In this document: positions 30,675 through 42,923 of the stretch, piece after piece
How the letters are laid out: each line of letters opens with the position of its first letter
Position numbering within the stretch: position 1 is the first letter of the stretch
Source of the DNA: Jiella pelagia
GTDB lineage: Bacteria; Pseudomonadota; Alphaproteobacteria; Rhizobiales; Rhizobiaceae
Length of the DNA: 64,000 nt
Assembly (NCBI RefSeq): GCF_026898155.1
Contig: NZ_CP114029.1
Span: forward strand, 3,824,001-3,888,000
Reading direction: 5' to 3'
Notes under the pieces: generated by a model
Told to the model about the DNA's origin: nothing
The model's input: the letters and a program-made list of their open reading frames with translations, nothing else
The model's database searches: none
Translations under genes and position numbers: made by a program

Positions 30675-32189
30675 ATGAGCCGCCCGAACTTCCTCATCAT
30701 CATGGTCGACCAGGCCAACGGGACGCTGTTTCCCGATGGGCCGGCCGATTTCCTCCACATGCCGCATCTGAAGGCGCTTGCGGCGCGCTCGACGAGGTTT
30801 CGGAACAGTTACACGGCGAGCCCGCTCTGTGCCCCGGCGCGGGCCTCCTTCATGTCCGGCCAGCTGCCGTCGCGTACGAGGGTGTATGACAACGCCGCCG
30901 AGTTCCAGTCGGCGATTCCCACCTATGCCCATCATCTGCGCCGTGCCGGCTATCACACCTGCCTGTCCGGCAAGATGCACTTCGTCGGGCCGGACCAGAT
31001 GCACGGCTTTGAGCAGCGGCTGACGACCGACGTCTACCCGGCCGACTTCGGCTGGACGCCGGACTATCGCAAGCCCGGCGAGCGGATCGACTGGTGGTAT
31101 CACAATCTCGGCTCGGTCACGGGGGCGGGCGTCGCTGAGATCACCAACCAGATGGAATATGACGACGAGGTCGCCTTCTTCGCCGAGCAGAAGCTGTTCG
31201 ACCTGTCGCGCGGCCATGACGGGCGGCCATGGGCGCTGACCGTCTCCTTCACCCACCCGCACGACCCGTACGTCGCGCGGAAGAAGTTCTGGGATCTCTA
31301 CGAAGACTGCGCCCATCTCGAGCCCGAGGTCGCCCCGATCCCACTCGACGAGCAGGATGCGCATTCTCAGCGCCTCTACGCCGCCAATGACGCGTCGAAG
31401 TCCGAGATCACCGCGGAAGACGTCCGCCGGGCGCGGCGCGGCTATTTCGCCAATCTTTCCTACATCGACGAGAAGATCGGCTCGCTCCTCGACGTCCTGA
31501 AGCGCACGCGCATGGACGAGAACACCATCGTCGTCTTCGTCTCCGACCATGGCGACATGCTCGGTGAGCGCGGCATGTGGTTCAAGATGAGCTTCTACGA
31601 GGGCTCGGCTCGCGTGCCGCTGATGATCGCCGCGCCCGGCCTTGATCCCAAGCGTGTCGAGGAGGCGGTGTCGACCATCGACCTGACGCCCACCCTCTGC
31701 GACCTCGCCGGCATCGACATGGGCGGCATCATGCCCTGGACCGACGGCCACTCGCTGGTGCCGATGGTGAACGGCGAAAAGCGCCCCGAGCCGGTCTTCA
31801 TGGAATATGCCGCCGAGGGGTCGCAGGCGCCGATGGTGTCGATCCGGGAAGGGCGGTGGAAGTTCAACCACTGCGAGATCGACGCGCCGCAGCTTTTCGA
31901 CCTTGAGAACGACCCGCAGGAGCTGACGAACCTCGCCGGCGATCCCGTCCATGCCGAAACGGTGCGGGCCTTCGAGGACAAGATGCGGGGCAAATGGGAC
32001 ATGGCGCGCTTCGACGCCGAGGTGCGCGAGAGCCAGGCCCGGCGCTGGGTGGTCTACGAGGCGCTCAGGAATGGCGCCTATTATCCGTGGGACTACCAGC
32101 CCCTGCAGAAGGCTTCGGAGCGCTACATGCGCAACCACATGGACCTCAACGTCGTCGAGGAGAATGCAAGGTTTCCTCGGGGGGAGTGA
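30675..32189 (+). CDS. betC: Choline-sulfatase
   Basis: Hydrolyses choline-O-sulfate to choline, feeding glycine-betaine synthesis; 504 residues. The formylglycine motif C-x-P-x-R is present as LCAPARASFMSG. The metal site at the N-terminus reads IIMVDQANGTLFP, and VFVSDHGDMLGERGMW carries further ligands. The C-terminal RRWVVYEALRNGAYYPWDY is characteristic of BetC. It needs a sulfatase-maturing enzyme, not visible here. betB lies 20 kb upstream; betA and betI are absent from the window. Confidence 0.92.
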   Translation: MSRPNFLIIMVDQANGTLFPDGPADFLHMPHLKALAARSTRFRNSYTASPLCAPARASFMSGQLPSRTRVYDNAAEFQSAIPTYAHHLRRAGYHTCLSGKMHFVGPDQMHGFEQRLTTDVYPADFGWTPDYRKPGERIDWWYHNLGSVTGAGVAEITNQMEYDDEVAFFAEQKLFDLSRGHDGRPWALTVSFTHPHDPYVARKKFWDLYEDCAHLEPEVAPIPLDEQDAHSQRLYAANDASKSEITAEDVRRARRGYFANLSYIDEKIGSLLDVLKRTRMDENTIVVFVSDHGDMLGERGMWFKMSFYEGSARVPLMIAAPGLDPKRVEEAVSTIDLTPTLCDLAGIDMGGIMPWTDGHSLVPMVNGEKRPEPVFMEYAAEGSQAPMVSIREGRWKFNHCEIDAPQLFDLENDPQELTNLAGDPVHAETVRAFEDKMRGKWDMARFDAEVRESQARRWVVYEALRNGAYYPWDYQPLQKASERYMRNHMDLNVVEENARFPRGE

Positions 32190-32333
32190 GGCGCGCCTTC
32201 CCGTTGACCCTCGGCATCGGCTTCCGTCGGGAGTTCTGAGGGGGGCGAGCTGCCGCCGCGTTGAAAAACCGATGGGCCGAAAAGCCTGGAAATTACGGCA
32301 AATGGCCAGCCTCGAGCAAAACCTCGACCGCCC

Positions 32334-34727
32334 TCAGAATTCCTCCCAGCCATCCACGTCCTGCGTCGCCCGGGGCTGAGCCGCGGCCACCGCGGCGCCG
32401 CCGGAGCGGGCGGCGGGACGGCGTGGCGCGGCGGTCCAGAGGACGGTGTCGTCGTCGTCCGCGGCCGATCCGTAGGATGGCGCCGGCGCGGCGCTCCGCG
32501 AAGACGCCGGCCGCTCGGCCTTGCGGGACCCGCCACCCTTCGACCCGACGAAGTTGCGGATGAGCACCGACAACGTCTCGTTCTCGGCCTTCAGCTGCTG
32601 GGCGGCGGCGGTGGTCTCCTCGACCATGGCGGCGTTCTGCTGGGTCGCCTTGTCCATCTGGTCGGCGGCGCTCGAGACTTCCTTCAGGTTCGCCGCCTGA
32701 TCCTGGGCGCGCTGGGAGATCTCGGCGACGAGCTGGCTCACCTCGGCGACCTTGTCGACGATCTCGTTCAGCGATTTGCCCGAAGCGGTCACCAGCGACA
32801 CGCCTTCCTTCACCTGTCCGTTCGAGGCATTGATCAGTCCCTTGATTTCCTTCGCCGCGTCCGCCGAGCGTTGGGCGAGGCCGCGAACTTCCTGGGCGAC
32901 GACGGCAAAGCCGCGCCCGGCCTCGCCGGCCCTTGCCGCCTCGACGCCGGCATTGAGGGCGAGGAGATTGGTCTGGAAGGCGATCTCGTCGATCACCCCG
33001 ATGATCCTGACGATCTTCTGGGACGACTGCTCGATCGCCGACATCGCGCCGATCGCCTTGCCGACGATGGCGCCGCCGTCGCCGGCGGTGTCTCTGGCGG
33101 TCGCCGCGGCGCGCTCGGCTTGGCGGGCGCCTTCGGCCGTCTCGGCGACGGCCGTCGAGACGTCGCCGAGCGAGGCGACCGTCTGCTCCAGGTTGGCCGC
33201 CTGCTGCTCGGTGCGCCTTGCGAGGTCGTCGGTCGCCTCGAAGATCTCCGATAGCCCGGTGGCAAGCGAGGCGTTGGCGATGTGCAGCGAGGAGAAGGTC
33301 TGTTCCAGATTGACCGCCAGCCGGTCGAAGCGCTTGCCGACATGCGGCACGGTCTGGAGCTGCTCGGTGATCCGCGTGGCCAATTCGCCGTCCGCAAGGC
33401 GGTCGAGAGCCGTGGTCAGCGTTTCGAGATCGGCATCGATCCTCGCCCGTTCCGCGGCGAGTTCGGCAGCCTCGTGCTCGATCTTCTCGTTCGCCTCGCT
33501 CTGTCGGATGCCAGCGGAGGCGGCCGCTGCGGCATCGTCGTTGCGGCTCCGCTCCTCGATCGCAAGCACCGCACGGGCGATGTCGCCGATCTCGCCCTTC
33601 AGCGCGGCCTCATCGAGGCCTTCGGTCGTGGCGCCGGCGCTGCGTTCCTTCAGCGCGGACGACAGGCGGGCGAGGGGAGCGGCGGTCCTGCGGGCGGCGA
33701 CGAGGCCGCTGACGAGCGCGACGAGGGCGATCAGCAGCCCGCCGGCGAGTGCCATCCGGCCATGCGGAAGGATTGGCGATGCCGCGATCGGCGCGGTTTC
33801 GGCGGGCTCCGCGGCCATGCTCTCGTCGGCCATGGGCGCGACGACCCGGATCGCCGCTGGCCGGATGGACGCGGAACGAAGCGCGGAAACGCTGTCGGCC
33901 ACCTGGCGCGGGGCGGTGACGAGCAGGCCGGAGCGCAGACCGCGCAGCTTCGCGGCAAGGTCCTTGGTGGCGGCGAGCCTTTCGCCATAGCCCTTCATCA
34001 GGGACAGCGAGTCGCGGGCACGCTCCAGCTGCGCCGGATCGGTCATCAGCTTGGTCATGGCCGCATGCCGGCCGACCGCCTCGTTCAGCTTCGACTGGGC
34101 GACGTCGAAGGCGGCGCGCTCGTCGGTGCGCAGGAAGCGCTCGGCCGAAACCAGGCTTTCGTTCAGGGATTCGAAGGTCGCCGTCGCGTGGTAGAGCGCC
34201 TCGATGTCGAAGGCCCGCCAGGCGAGCTTGATCACGTCGGACATCGCCGCGACCGCCAGCGGCCCGGCTTCGGCGACGGCGGTGGTCGCGTTCGCCTCGC
34301 CCTGCCTCAGCCCGTAATAGGTGTCGATCGCCGAGCGCCAGGAGGCGAGATTGGTTTCGAGCCGCTTCCAGGCCGCCCCGCGCGCGGGGTTTTCATCGAG
34401 GACCGAGCGGTCGGAAGGGGCGAGATCGGCGAGTTCGCTCGCCCCCGTCTGGAAGCGGTCGTAGCTGTCCTTGGCGCCGTCCTCGACATAGTCGACGGCG
34501 GCCAGGCGGAGGCGCTCGAGATCGCCGGCGGCACGTTCGGCGAGATCGCGCGCGGGGCCCATGTCCGGGTCGGCCTGCTGGAGATTTGGAGAGATGCCAG
34601 CGAATGATCGAGCGGCGACGACGGGGCGAGGATCGTCGACCATCATGAAATCGGCGACAACGCCCAGCGCGATCGCGAGCAACGCGACCGGCAAGAATGC
34701 GACGATGATCCTGGTTCTGATGCCCAC
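32334..34727 (-). CDS. Methyl-accepting chemotaxis protein with C-terminal xWxxF tail
   Basis: Transmembrane chemoreceptor of about 797 residues. TM1 is [22 protein letters not shown] and a long periplasmic helical region follows. TM2 is [19 protein letters not shown] (about residue 350), then HAMP-like helices and the signalling hairpin with the conserved tip [20 protein letters not shown]. The C-terminus ends DGWEEF, matching the xWxxF pentapeptide that docks CheR/CheB. The start is uncertain: GTG at 34727 places TM1 at the N-terminus, whereas an ATG 120 bases upstream adds an Arg-rich leader. Confidence 0.88.
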   Translation of the reverse strand: MGIRTRIIVAFLPVALLAIALGVVADFMMVDDPRPVVAARSFAGISPNLQQADPDMGPARDLAERAAGDLERLRLAAVDYVEDGAKDSYDRFQTGASELADLAPSDRSVLDENPARGAAWKRLETNLASWRSAIDTYYGLRQGEANATTAVAEAGPLAVAAMSDVIKLAWRAFDIEALYHATATFESLNESLVSAERFLRTDERAAFDVAQSKLNEAVGRHAAMTKLMTDPAQLERARDSLSLMKGYGERLAATKDLAAKLRGLRSGLLVTAPRQVADSVSALRSASIRPAAIRVVAPMADESMAAEPAETAPIAASPILPHGRMALAGGLLIALVALVSGLVAARRTAAPLARLSSALKERSAGATTEGLDEAALKGEIGDIARAVLAIEERSRNDDAAAAASAGIRQSEANEKIEHEAAELAAERARIDADLETLTTALDRLADGELATRITEQLQTVPHVGKRFDRLAVNLEQTFSSLHIANASLATGLSEIFEATDDLARRTEQQAANLEQTVASLGDVSTAVAETAEGARQAERAAATARDTAGDGGAIVGKAIGAMSAIEQSSQKIVRIIGVIDEIAFQTNLLALNAGVEAARAGEAGRGFAVVAQEVRGLAQRSADAAKEIKGLINASNGQVKEGVSLVTASGKSLNEIVDKVAEVSQLVAEISQRAQDQAANLKEVSSAADQMDKATQQNAAMVEETTAAAQQLKAENETLSVLIRNFVGSKGGGSRKAERPASSRSAAPAPSYGSAADDDDTVLWTAAPRRPAARSGGAAVAAAQPRATQDVDGWEEF

Positions 34728-35011
34728 GTCTGCCTGATCTCTTCTCGCGAGCTTCGGAAATCCTGGTGATTCCCGATGCTGGCGGCCACGTCTCCCACGG
34801 CCGCGCTCCACTCGGCTCTCGCGCGGAAGGCGGCATCTGGTTCGCAACGAGGTTTACGCCGGGGACATGGACTGACGCTTGCCATGCGTCGGCCGCGCAT
34901 GATGGCCGGCGATCGGCAGACACCCACCATGTGCATGGCTGCCATGCGAAAATTCAACACGCCCGCGTCATTGTCCGGCAAGGTCTGGGGCGTTACAGTT
35001 ACCGCCATCGA

Positions 35012-35202
35012 CGAATACGGGAGAGATCGGCCTTCGAGGCCGGCGCCGAAGGAGCAACCGCCCCGGAAACTCTCAGGCAAACGGACCGTTTCGTTCAAAA
35101 AAGTCCGAAGAGTGGCGGCCCATGTTCGGGTCGTCCGCCGAAGGAGAAAGCCGCGCCGGAGTTCGTCCGCGCGCGGTGAAGCTCTCAGGCTCATGACGGG
35201 AG
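35012..35202 (+). promoter_or_regulatory. Tandem glycine riboswitch
   Basis: Two consecutive glycine aptamers. Aptamer 1 shows GGGAGAG (35019), GCCGAAGGAGCAA (35045), AACTCTCAGGCAAA (35068) and GGACCG. After a short AU-rich linker aptamer 2 repeats the set: CGAAGAG (35106), CGCCGAAGGAG (35136) and GCTCTCAGGC (35181). It ends about 45 bases before the DadA-like start. Binding of glycine should switch on expression of the oxidase and possibly the aminotransferase. The architecture is established; the switching mode is not evident. Confidence 0.92.
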
Positions 35203-35246
35203 GGGCAAGCACGGATCTCCGCGACAACGCGGAAGAAAGGCTCGTC

Positions 35247-36542
35247 ATGACCTCCATCGCCGTCATCGGCGCCGGCATCACCGGCATCACCACCGCCTAC
35301 AAGCTCCTCGCGCGCGGCTTCGACGTGACGGTCTTCGACCGTCAGCCCTATGCCGCGATGGAGACCTCCTTCGCCAATGGCGGTCAGCTTTCGGCCTCCA
35401 ACGCCGAGGTTTGGAACCAGCCGTCGACGTTCCTCAAAGGCATCAAGTGGATGCTGACGAAGGACGCGCCGCTGCTCGTCAATCCGAGGCCCTCCTGGCA
35501 CAAGCTGTCCTGGATGGCCGAATTCGTGCTGGCGGCGCGCAACTACGAGGAAAACACCGTCGCGACGACGAAGCTCGCGATTGCAGCGCGCGAACACCTC
35601 TTGGCCATGGCCGAGCGCGAGGGTTTTTCCTTCGACGTCGAAAAGCGCGGCATTCTCCACATCTACGAGGAGAAGAACGAGTTCGCCCACGCTGCCAAGG
35701 TCAACGCGCTGCTCGCCAAGGGTGGGCTGAAGCGCACCGCCCTGTCGCCCGAGGAGATCGCGGCGATCGAGCCGACCATCCACGGCAAGTTCATCGGCGG
35801 CTACTTCACCGAATCCGACTTCACCGGCGACATCCACAAATACACCCGCAACCTCGCCGAGGCCTGCCGTCGCCACGGCGGCAAACTTGAATTCTCCGCC
35901 GACGTCTCGCGGCTGCAGTCGAAGGGAGAGCGGGGCGTCGACGTCGCCTGGCGCCGTGCCGGGCAGGCAGGTGAAGCGGGCCGCTCGCATTTCGATGGCG
36001 TCGTCGTCTGCGCCGGCGTCGCCAGCCGCAGGTTCGCGGCCCAACTGGGCGACCGGGTGAACGTCTATCCGGTGAAGGGCTATTCGATCACCGTCAATCT
36101 GCCGGACGCCGAGAGCCAGGCCGCCGCGCCCCACGTCAGCATTCTCGACGATCACGCCAAGATCGTCACGTCCCGGCTGGGCGAGGATCGCCTGCGGATC
36201 GCCGGCACGGCGGAATTTTCCGGCGAGAATCGCGATATCCGGGATTCGCGCATCCGCCCGCTCACCGAATGGTGCCGCATGCGCTTTCCCGGCGTCTCGA
36301 CCTCTTCGGTCGTGCCATGGGCCGGCCTTCGCCCGATGATGCCGAACATGATGCCGCGCGTCAGGGCGGGAAGCCGGCCGGGCGTCTTCTACAATACCGG
36401 ACACGGCCACCTCGGCTGGACGCTGGCGGCCGTCACCGCCGAGATGATCGCCGGTGAGGTCGCAGCCACCTATTCCCGCCGGACGCGCCCCGCAAGCGCC
36501 GCGCCGGAGGCCGAGGGGCGGCTGGCGACCCACGGGGTCTGA
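35247..36542 (+). CDS. FAD-dependent D-amino-acid dehydrogenase (DadA-like)
   Basis: A 431-residue amine-oxidising flavoprotein. The N-terminal dinucleotide fold is MTSIAVIGAGITGITTAY, with FANGGQLSASNAEVW typical of DadA. The C-terminal RPMMPNMMPRV and NTGHGHLGWTLA close the FAD site. The ATG at 35247 follows GGAAGAAAGGCTCGTC. The upstream tandem glycine riboswitch suggests the true substrate is glycine, an N-methylated glycine or a D-amino acid yielding it. It may act as a glycine-catabolic enzyme rather than classical D-Ala dehydrogenase. Confidence 0.9.
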   Translation: MTSIAVIGAGITGITTAYKLLARGFDVTVFDRQPYAAMETSFANGGQLSASNAEVWNQPSTFLKGIKWMLTKDAPLLVNPRPSWHKLSWMAEFVLAARNYEENTVATTKLAIAAREHLLAMAEREGFSFDVEKRGILHIYEEKNEFAHAAKVNALLAKGGLKRTALSPEEIAAIEPTIHGKFIGGYFTESDFTGDIHKYTRNLAEACRRHGGKLEFSADVSRLQSKGERGVDVAWRRAGQAGEAGRSHFDGVVVCAGVASRRFAAQLGDRVNVYPVKGYSITVNLPDAESQAAAPHVSILDDHAKIVTSRLGEDRLRIAGTAEFSGENRDIRDSRIRPLTEWCRMRFPGVSTSSVVPWAGLRPMMPNMMPRVRAGSRPGVFYNTGHGHLGWTLAAVTAEMIAGEVAATYSRRTRPASAAPEAEGRLATHGV

Positions 36543-36758
36543 GGGCAAGACAGGGCGGCGTCATCTCCGAGGCTTCGAGTGGCGAGGGGATGAACGACGA
36601 GGGAGCGCATCGCAAAATGGCGGTTCGCCTCCCGGGCCATGGCGAAGGTCGCATGGGCGGCTTATAAGTCGATACAGCGGCCGGCACGTCACCGGCCGTT
36701 CCCGGACGGGGCTGCGAGTCGACCGTTCCGGGCCTGCCATCGCCCTGGAGTTTCGTCG

Positions 36759-38124
36759 ATGACCCTCAACCCCAATTCGATCGAGGCGCGCGACGTCGCC
36801 TATCACCTGCACAGCTACACCAATGCCCGCCGGCACGAAGAGACCGGGCCGATCGTCATTGAGAGCGGCGAGGGGATGTATGTCACCGATACCGACGGCA
36901 AGCGCTATGTCGAGGCGATGGCGGGGCTGTGGTCGGTCGCCATCGGCTTCGGCGAGAAGCGGCTCGCGGCGGCGGCGGCACGCCAGATGGAGAAGCTGAA
37001 CTACTATCACACCTTCACCCACAAGTCGCATGTCCCGGCGATCGAGGCTCGCCGAGAAGCTGATCGGCATGGCGCCGGTGAAGATGTCGAAGGTCTATTT
37101 CACCAATTCCGGCTCCGAAGCCAACGACACGATGATCAAGCTGGTGCGCTATCGCTCCAACGCGCTCGGTCAGCCGCAGAAGAAGAAGATCATCAGCCGG
37201 ATCAAGGGCTATCACGGGGTGACGCTCGCCTCCGCCAGCCTGACCGGCCTGCCGAACAACCACCGCGCCTTCGATCTGCCGATGGAGGGCATCCTCCACA
37301 CCACCTGCCCGCATTACTGGCGCGAGGGCCAGGAAGGTGAGAGCGAGGAGGAGTTCGCCAGCCGCTGCGCGGCCGACCTCGAGGCGATGATCCAGGCGGA
37401 AGGTCCGGAAACGATCGCCGCCTTCATCGGCGAGCCGGTGATGGGGGCCGGCGGCGTCATCGTGCCGCCGAAGACCTATTGGGAAAAGATCCAGGCCGTC
37501 CTGAAGAAATACGACATCCTGCTCGTCGCCGACGAGGTGATCTGCGGCTTCGGCCGGACGGGCCGCACCTTCGGCTGCGAGACCTACGGCATCGAGCCGG
37601 ACATCATGACGGTGTCGAAGGCGCTGTCATCGTCCTACCTGCCGATTTCGGCGCTTCTGATCAACGACCGCGTCTACCAGCCGGTCGCCGACCAGTCTTC
37701 CGAGATCGGCACCTTCGGCCATGGCTACACCGCCTCGGGCCATCCCGTGGCGGCGGCCGTCGCGCTGGAAAACCTCGCGATCATCGAGGAGAAGCGCCTG
37801 GTCGAGCATGCGGCCGAGATCGCTCCCTATTTCCAGGGGCAGCTCCGCACGCTTCTCGACCATCCGCTGGTCGGGGAAGTACGGGGCGTCGGGCTGATCG
37901 CCGCGGTCGAACTCGTCACCGACAAGCAGGCGAAGGTGGCCATGCAGCCGCCGGGTTCGATGGCGGCCGCAGCCTTCGCGCTGGTGCAGAAGAACGGCGT
38001 GATCCTGCGTGCCATCGGCGACTGCCTCGCCTTCTGCCCGCCGCTGATCGTCGAGAAGGATCATGTCGACGCCATCGTCGGCGCCACCCGTGCCGGCCTC
38101 GACGAGCTCCAGTCGACACTGTGA
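36759..38124 (+). CDS. Class III aminotransferase (omega-transaminase type), one artefactual frameshift
   Basis: PLP-dependent aminotransferase; 454 residues when corrected. Seen are GMYVTDTDGKRYVEAMAGLW, the cofactor contact TNSGSEANDT, IKGYHGVT, the Asp pair in LLVADEVICGFGRTG and the Schiff-base Lys in TVSKALSSSYLP. The frame breaks at 37044-37050 (GAGGCTC); GAGCTC restores AIELAEKLIGMAP. The last codons contain an intact GAGCTC (38104). It follows the riboswitch-controlled dehydrogenase by 216 bases and may share amino-group metabolism; the donor is probably beta-alanine, GABA, putrescine or a similar amine. Confidence 0.9.
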
Positions 38125-38223
38125 CCGGGATTGCCGTTTTCGCCCCGGGTCGACATTGAGGGCGGGCACCGCAGTAAATAAAATGATGAGGCGGGTCTTG
38201 CGGCCCGTCCTCGGCTGGAAGTC

Positions 38224-38499
38224 CTACCGACCTGTCCGATTTTCCATTTCGGCAGTGACCATCGTCTGTCCTCCTGCTTCAGTCTTTGGGCTTGACGGCG
38301 TCGTCGTCTGGCCGACGTCGAGGATGCCAGGCCTTCCGATAAAGCGGTAGCCCTGTTCGATCGACGAATAGAATGCCGGTCCCGTTTCGCCGCCGATCGT
38401 CACGACGCGGACGATCAAGGGCTGATAGCTGCCCGCCGGGACGGCGTAGGAGGCGATGGCGATCGTGGCCAGGATGCCGAGAAGGATACGCCGGGTCAT
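38224..38499 (-). CDS. Small exported protein, unknown
   Basis: A 91-residue product with a signal-like N-terminus (MTRRILLGILATIAIASYA) and a short mature part containing PAFYSSIEQGYRFIGRPG. I do not recognise a family. It is convergent with the aminotransferase and divergent from the ureJ-like gene. The signal peptide and normal codon use support a real gene, but the evidence is limited. Confidence 0.45.
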   Translation of the reverse strand: MTRRILLGILATIAIASYAVPAGSYQPLIVRVVTIGGETGPAFYSSIEQGYRFIGRPGILDVGQTTTPSSPKTEAGGQTMVTAEMENRTGR

Positions 38500-38881
38500 C
38501 GCGTTGCTCCAACCTGTCGTGAAAAGCTGCCCCGATCGTTCCGCCGGTGCTTGACCTTCCGATACGTCATTTTGCCGTCGCGGCGGCGCAATGGCAATAA
38601 AACGAAAATGTGAGGAACAGGTTTCAACCGTCGCGCCGGCTGCGCTGGCCGACCGAAATGCAGCCGACTTTTCCTGCGCCGCGCTGCATTGCCGGGGCCG
38701 AGCGGCGTTCCCTGTGCAGATGCGAAAAAGCCTTTGACAGCGCCGGCTCACGCAAACATCATCGCGCGGGCTCGCCAGATCGCGCCGGCTTGACCGGCGT
38801 TGCAGGGCTCCATTCACTTCATTCGACGGCTGGGGCGCGACCCAAGTCGGGGTGCCGGTCGACCAACATCTAAGGGACATC
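38500..38881. other. Non-coding divergent gap before the ureJ-like gene
   Basis: About 380 bases between divergent starts. I see no family-like frame, no ureA or ureD remnant and no clear promoter motif. An AT-richer patch (around 38,590-38,610) could hold promoter elements. Confidence 0.35.
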
Positions 38882-39458
38882 ATGCCGAAACGCACACTTC
38901 TTGCCGCCGCTGCCGTAGTCTTGACGCCGCTGCCGGCTTTCGCCCATCTCGACCCGGCCGCGCACGGCTCGCTGCTCGCCGGCGCCTCTCACCCGCTGAC
39001 CGGGCTCGACCACATCGTCGTGATGCTTCTCGTTGGCATCTGGGCTGCGACCTTCAAGGGCACGGCGCGCTTTGCCATTCCCGCCGCCTTCGTCGTGATG
39101 ATGCTCGCCGGCTTCGGCCTCGCCATGGCCGGCGTATCGTTGCCCTTCGTCGAGCCGACCATCGTCGCCTCGCTCGTCGCCGTCGGCCTTCTGGTCGCGC
39201 TCGCCATTCGCGTTCCGGCTGCGGCGGCGGCTGCGATCGTCGGCGTCTTCGCGGTCTTCCACGGCCATGCGCATGGTTCCGAGCCTCGGCGCGGCGGGGG
39301 CCCTGTCCTACGCAGCCGGATTTGCGGTTGCGACGGCGGTTCTCCACGGCGCCGGCCTCTGGCTCGGCTCGGCGGCGGTGCGTCATGCCCAGCCGATGGC
39401 GATCCGCGCCGCCGGGCTCCTCGGTGCCGTTGCCGGCCTCGCGCTGTTCGCCGCCTGA
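38882..39458 (+). CDS. HupE/UreJ-family membrane protein, one artefactual frameshift
   Basis: A 191-residue HupE/UreJ membrane protein, thought to be a nickel-linked transporter accompanying urease or hydrogenase. A signal-like start is followed by the family motif HPLTGLDHIVVMLLVGIWAA, whose His and Asp are proposed metal ligands, and FAVFHGHAHGSEL. The frame breaks at 39281-39287 (GAGCCTC); GAGCTC gives HGSELGAAGALSYAAGF, with the last helices ending LALFAA. It is 141 bases before ureB, consistent with a ureJ role in nickel supply. Confidence 0.85.
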
Positions 39459-39599
39459 CCTCGCCATGAGAAAGCCCCGTGCCCGCTAGCCGGCGCGGGG
39501 CACGCTGGCCTTACGGCTCCGCCCGTGGTTGGATGAAGATCGATCCGGCCACGGCGTTCTCTCTGAAGGCACCGTCGTTTTTTGAAAGGCTTGTCGCGC

Positions 39600-39905
39600 A
39601 TGATTCCCGGCGAGATCATCACCATGGACGGCGAACTGACGCTGAACGAGGGTCAGGAAGCTGCGACGCTTCTCGTCAGCAACACCGGCGACCGGCCGGT
39701 GCAGGTCGGCAGCCACTATCATTTTGCCGAAACGAACCCGGCCTTGTCCTTCGACCGGGGTGCCGCACGGGGTATGCGGCTCGACATCGCTGCCGGCACC
39801 GCGGTTCGCTTCGAACCCGGTCAATCGCGTGAGGTGACCCTCGTGCCGTTGCGTGGCAGCCGCAAGGTCTTCGGCTTCAACGGCAAGGTCATGGGCAGCC
39901 TCTGA
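39600..39905 (+). CDS. ureB: Urease beta subunit
   Basis: A 101-residue structural subunit of the nickel enzyme that hydrolyses urea. Family start [18 protein letters not shown], the conserved [13 protein letters not shown] and the end [13 protein letters not shown] are present. The ATG at 39600 is the conserved start; an upstream ATG at 39582 would add MKGLSR. The expected upstream ureA is not in the window, and ureC lies 1.3 kb downstream beyond two opposite-strand genes. Confidence 0.95.
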   Translation: MIPGEIITMDGELTLNEGQEAATLLVSNTGDRPVQVGSHYHFAETNPALSFDRGAARGMRLDIAAGTAVRFEPGQSREVTLVPLRGSRKVFGFNGKVMGSL

Positions 39906-39978
39906 CTGGCCCGCCGCCAAGAATGATTGGTGGTTCAGCTCCGCCCTCGCTGTCGCAATCTCGAATTGCTGCCGCGGG

Positions 39979-40422
39979 TCAGTTTCCGGCCCCGTCCGGA
40001 GTGCCGCTGGGGGCTGCGGCGAGGCCCCGTCGGATCGCCTCGAGATCGATGCCGACTTTCGGGCTCGGAAGACGCGGCGCCGCGCTCTGCACCGGGGAAA
40101 ACTGCGCCGAGTAGTTGCTGTTCATCGGATCGCTCGACGTGCCAAGCGTATCGACGGCCGTCGTGCCGACGTTTCCCGAGCGTGCAAGCGCATCGACATT
40201 GGTGCTGTCGATCGTCGAGGAGCCCTGCGTCGCCCGAAGCTGAGTGGCGTCAGAGGAACCGGCCGACGGGACACCGGCGACGCCGCCGGTCGTCGATGTC
40301 GTTCCCGAAATCTGGGCGGTTCGAACCGACTGCGCAAAAACCGTGGCGGGGAGCAGGGCGACGCTGCCGAGTGCGGTTGCGCCGAGCGCGGCTGAGACGA
40401 GGGCTGAGCTTGTGAGGCGCAT
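39979..40422 (-). CDS. Exported protein, unknown
   Basis: A 147-residue product with a signal peptide (ALVSAALGATALGSVALL, cleavage near VFAQ) and a low-complexity mature region rich in Ser, Thr, Gly and Ala, ending with a conserved-looking PSPKVGIDLEAIRRGL. No family recognised. It lies on the minus strand inside the urease cluster, between ureB and ureC, next to another exported protein on the same strand. Confidence 0.55.
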   Translation of the reverse strand: MRLTSSALVSAALGATALGSVALLPATVFAQSVRTAQISGTTSTTGGVAGVPSAGSSDATQLRATQGSSTIDSTNVDALARSGNVGTTAVDTLGTSSDPMNSNYSAQFSPVQSAAPRLPSPKVGIDLEAIRRGLAAAPSGTPDGAGN

Positions 40423-40607
40423 GACGATTCTCCGTTGGGGTCAATCGATTGGGCCGCCAGAGCGTAGCAGCCGTCCCCTCTGGCGTAACTGGCCCAAGCA
40501 AACGGATTTTCCATCCCCGATCGCGCGGTTCCCGAAGCCCGTGTTCGACATCGATCCGCCTGGAGAAGCGGGGCATCCACTTTGGCAGTGGGGCAGACGC
40601 CTGACGA

Positions 40608-41021
40608 TCACTCGCGCCTTATGATCGCCCGATGGGGCCCGCCAGAACGGCCTCGCGTCACCGAGCTGGAGCCGATGGCACCCGGGCCTTCGCGCGCGAA
40701 GGTTCCGGCGCCGATGCCGTCCAGCCGCGAATTGCCCTCGATCGCCCGGCGCTCCGTTTCGCCTGTGCCGTTCGCGTCCCGCGGGATCTTCGGGCGCAGA
40801 TAGCTGTCGTCATAGTCGCGTCCGTAATAACGCTCCTCGACCGTGTCGCCGAAGACGGGTGCATTGCGGATGCCGACGACCGGCTTTTGCGGCGCGCCGC
40901 CGATCCTGGCGCCTGCCATGGACGAGCCTGGGACGCTGATTCCAGGACCTGGATCGAAGGGCTGGGCCACCGCGGGAGCTGCGATCAGGACAAGGGTGAA
41001 GAAGACGATCGGGCGTCGCAT
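40608..41021 (-). CDS. Exported protein, unknown
   Basis: A 137-residue product with a signal peptide (MRRPIVFFTLVLIAAPAVAQ) and a Gly/Pro/Arg-rich mature part with RYYGRDYDDSYLRPK. No family recognised. With its minus-strand neighbour it is inserted between ureB and ureC. The ATG at 41021 is chosen because it sits directly at the signal peptide. Confidence 0.55.
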   Translation of the reverse strand: MRRPIVFFTLVLIAAPAVAQPFDPGPGISVPGSSMAGARIGGAPQKPVVGIRNAPVFGDTVEERYYGRDYDDSYLRPKIPRDANGTGETERRAIEGNSRLDGIGAGTFAREGPGAIGSSSVTRGRSGGPHRAIIRRE

Positions 41022-41195
41022 TGCGTTTCCTTCGCCGGCGCCGCGATGCCTCGACCGCGGACGGGGAGGCGGAGGGCACCGTCTCGTTCGGTGAAGACAA
41101 GCTTTCTCGACCGACATATGGTGATCTGATCACGCGGCGTCACCGCCGTGTCGTCATGACCCGATCGATAATCCCGTTCGCACGAGAGAGACGCC

Positions 41196-42908
<1,713 letters not shown>

Positions 42909-42923
42909 GGCGAGCGGCCGCGC

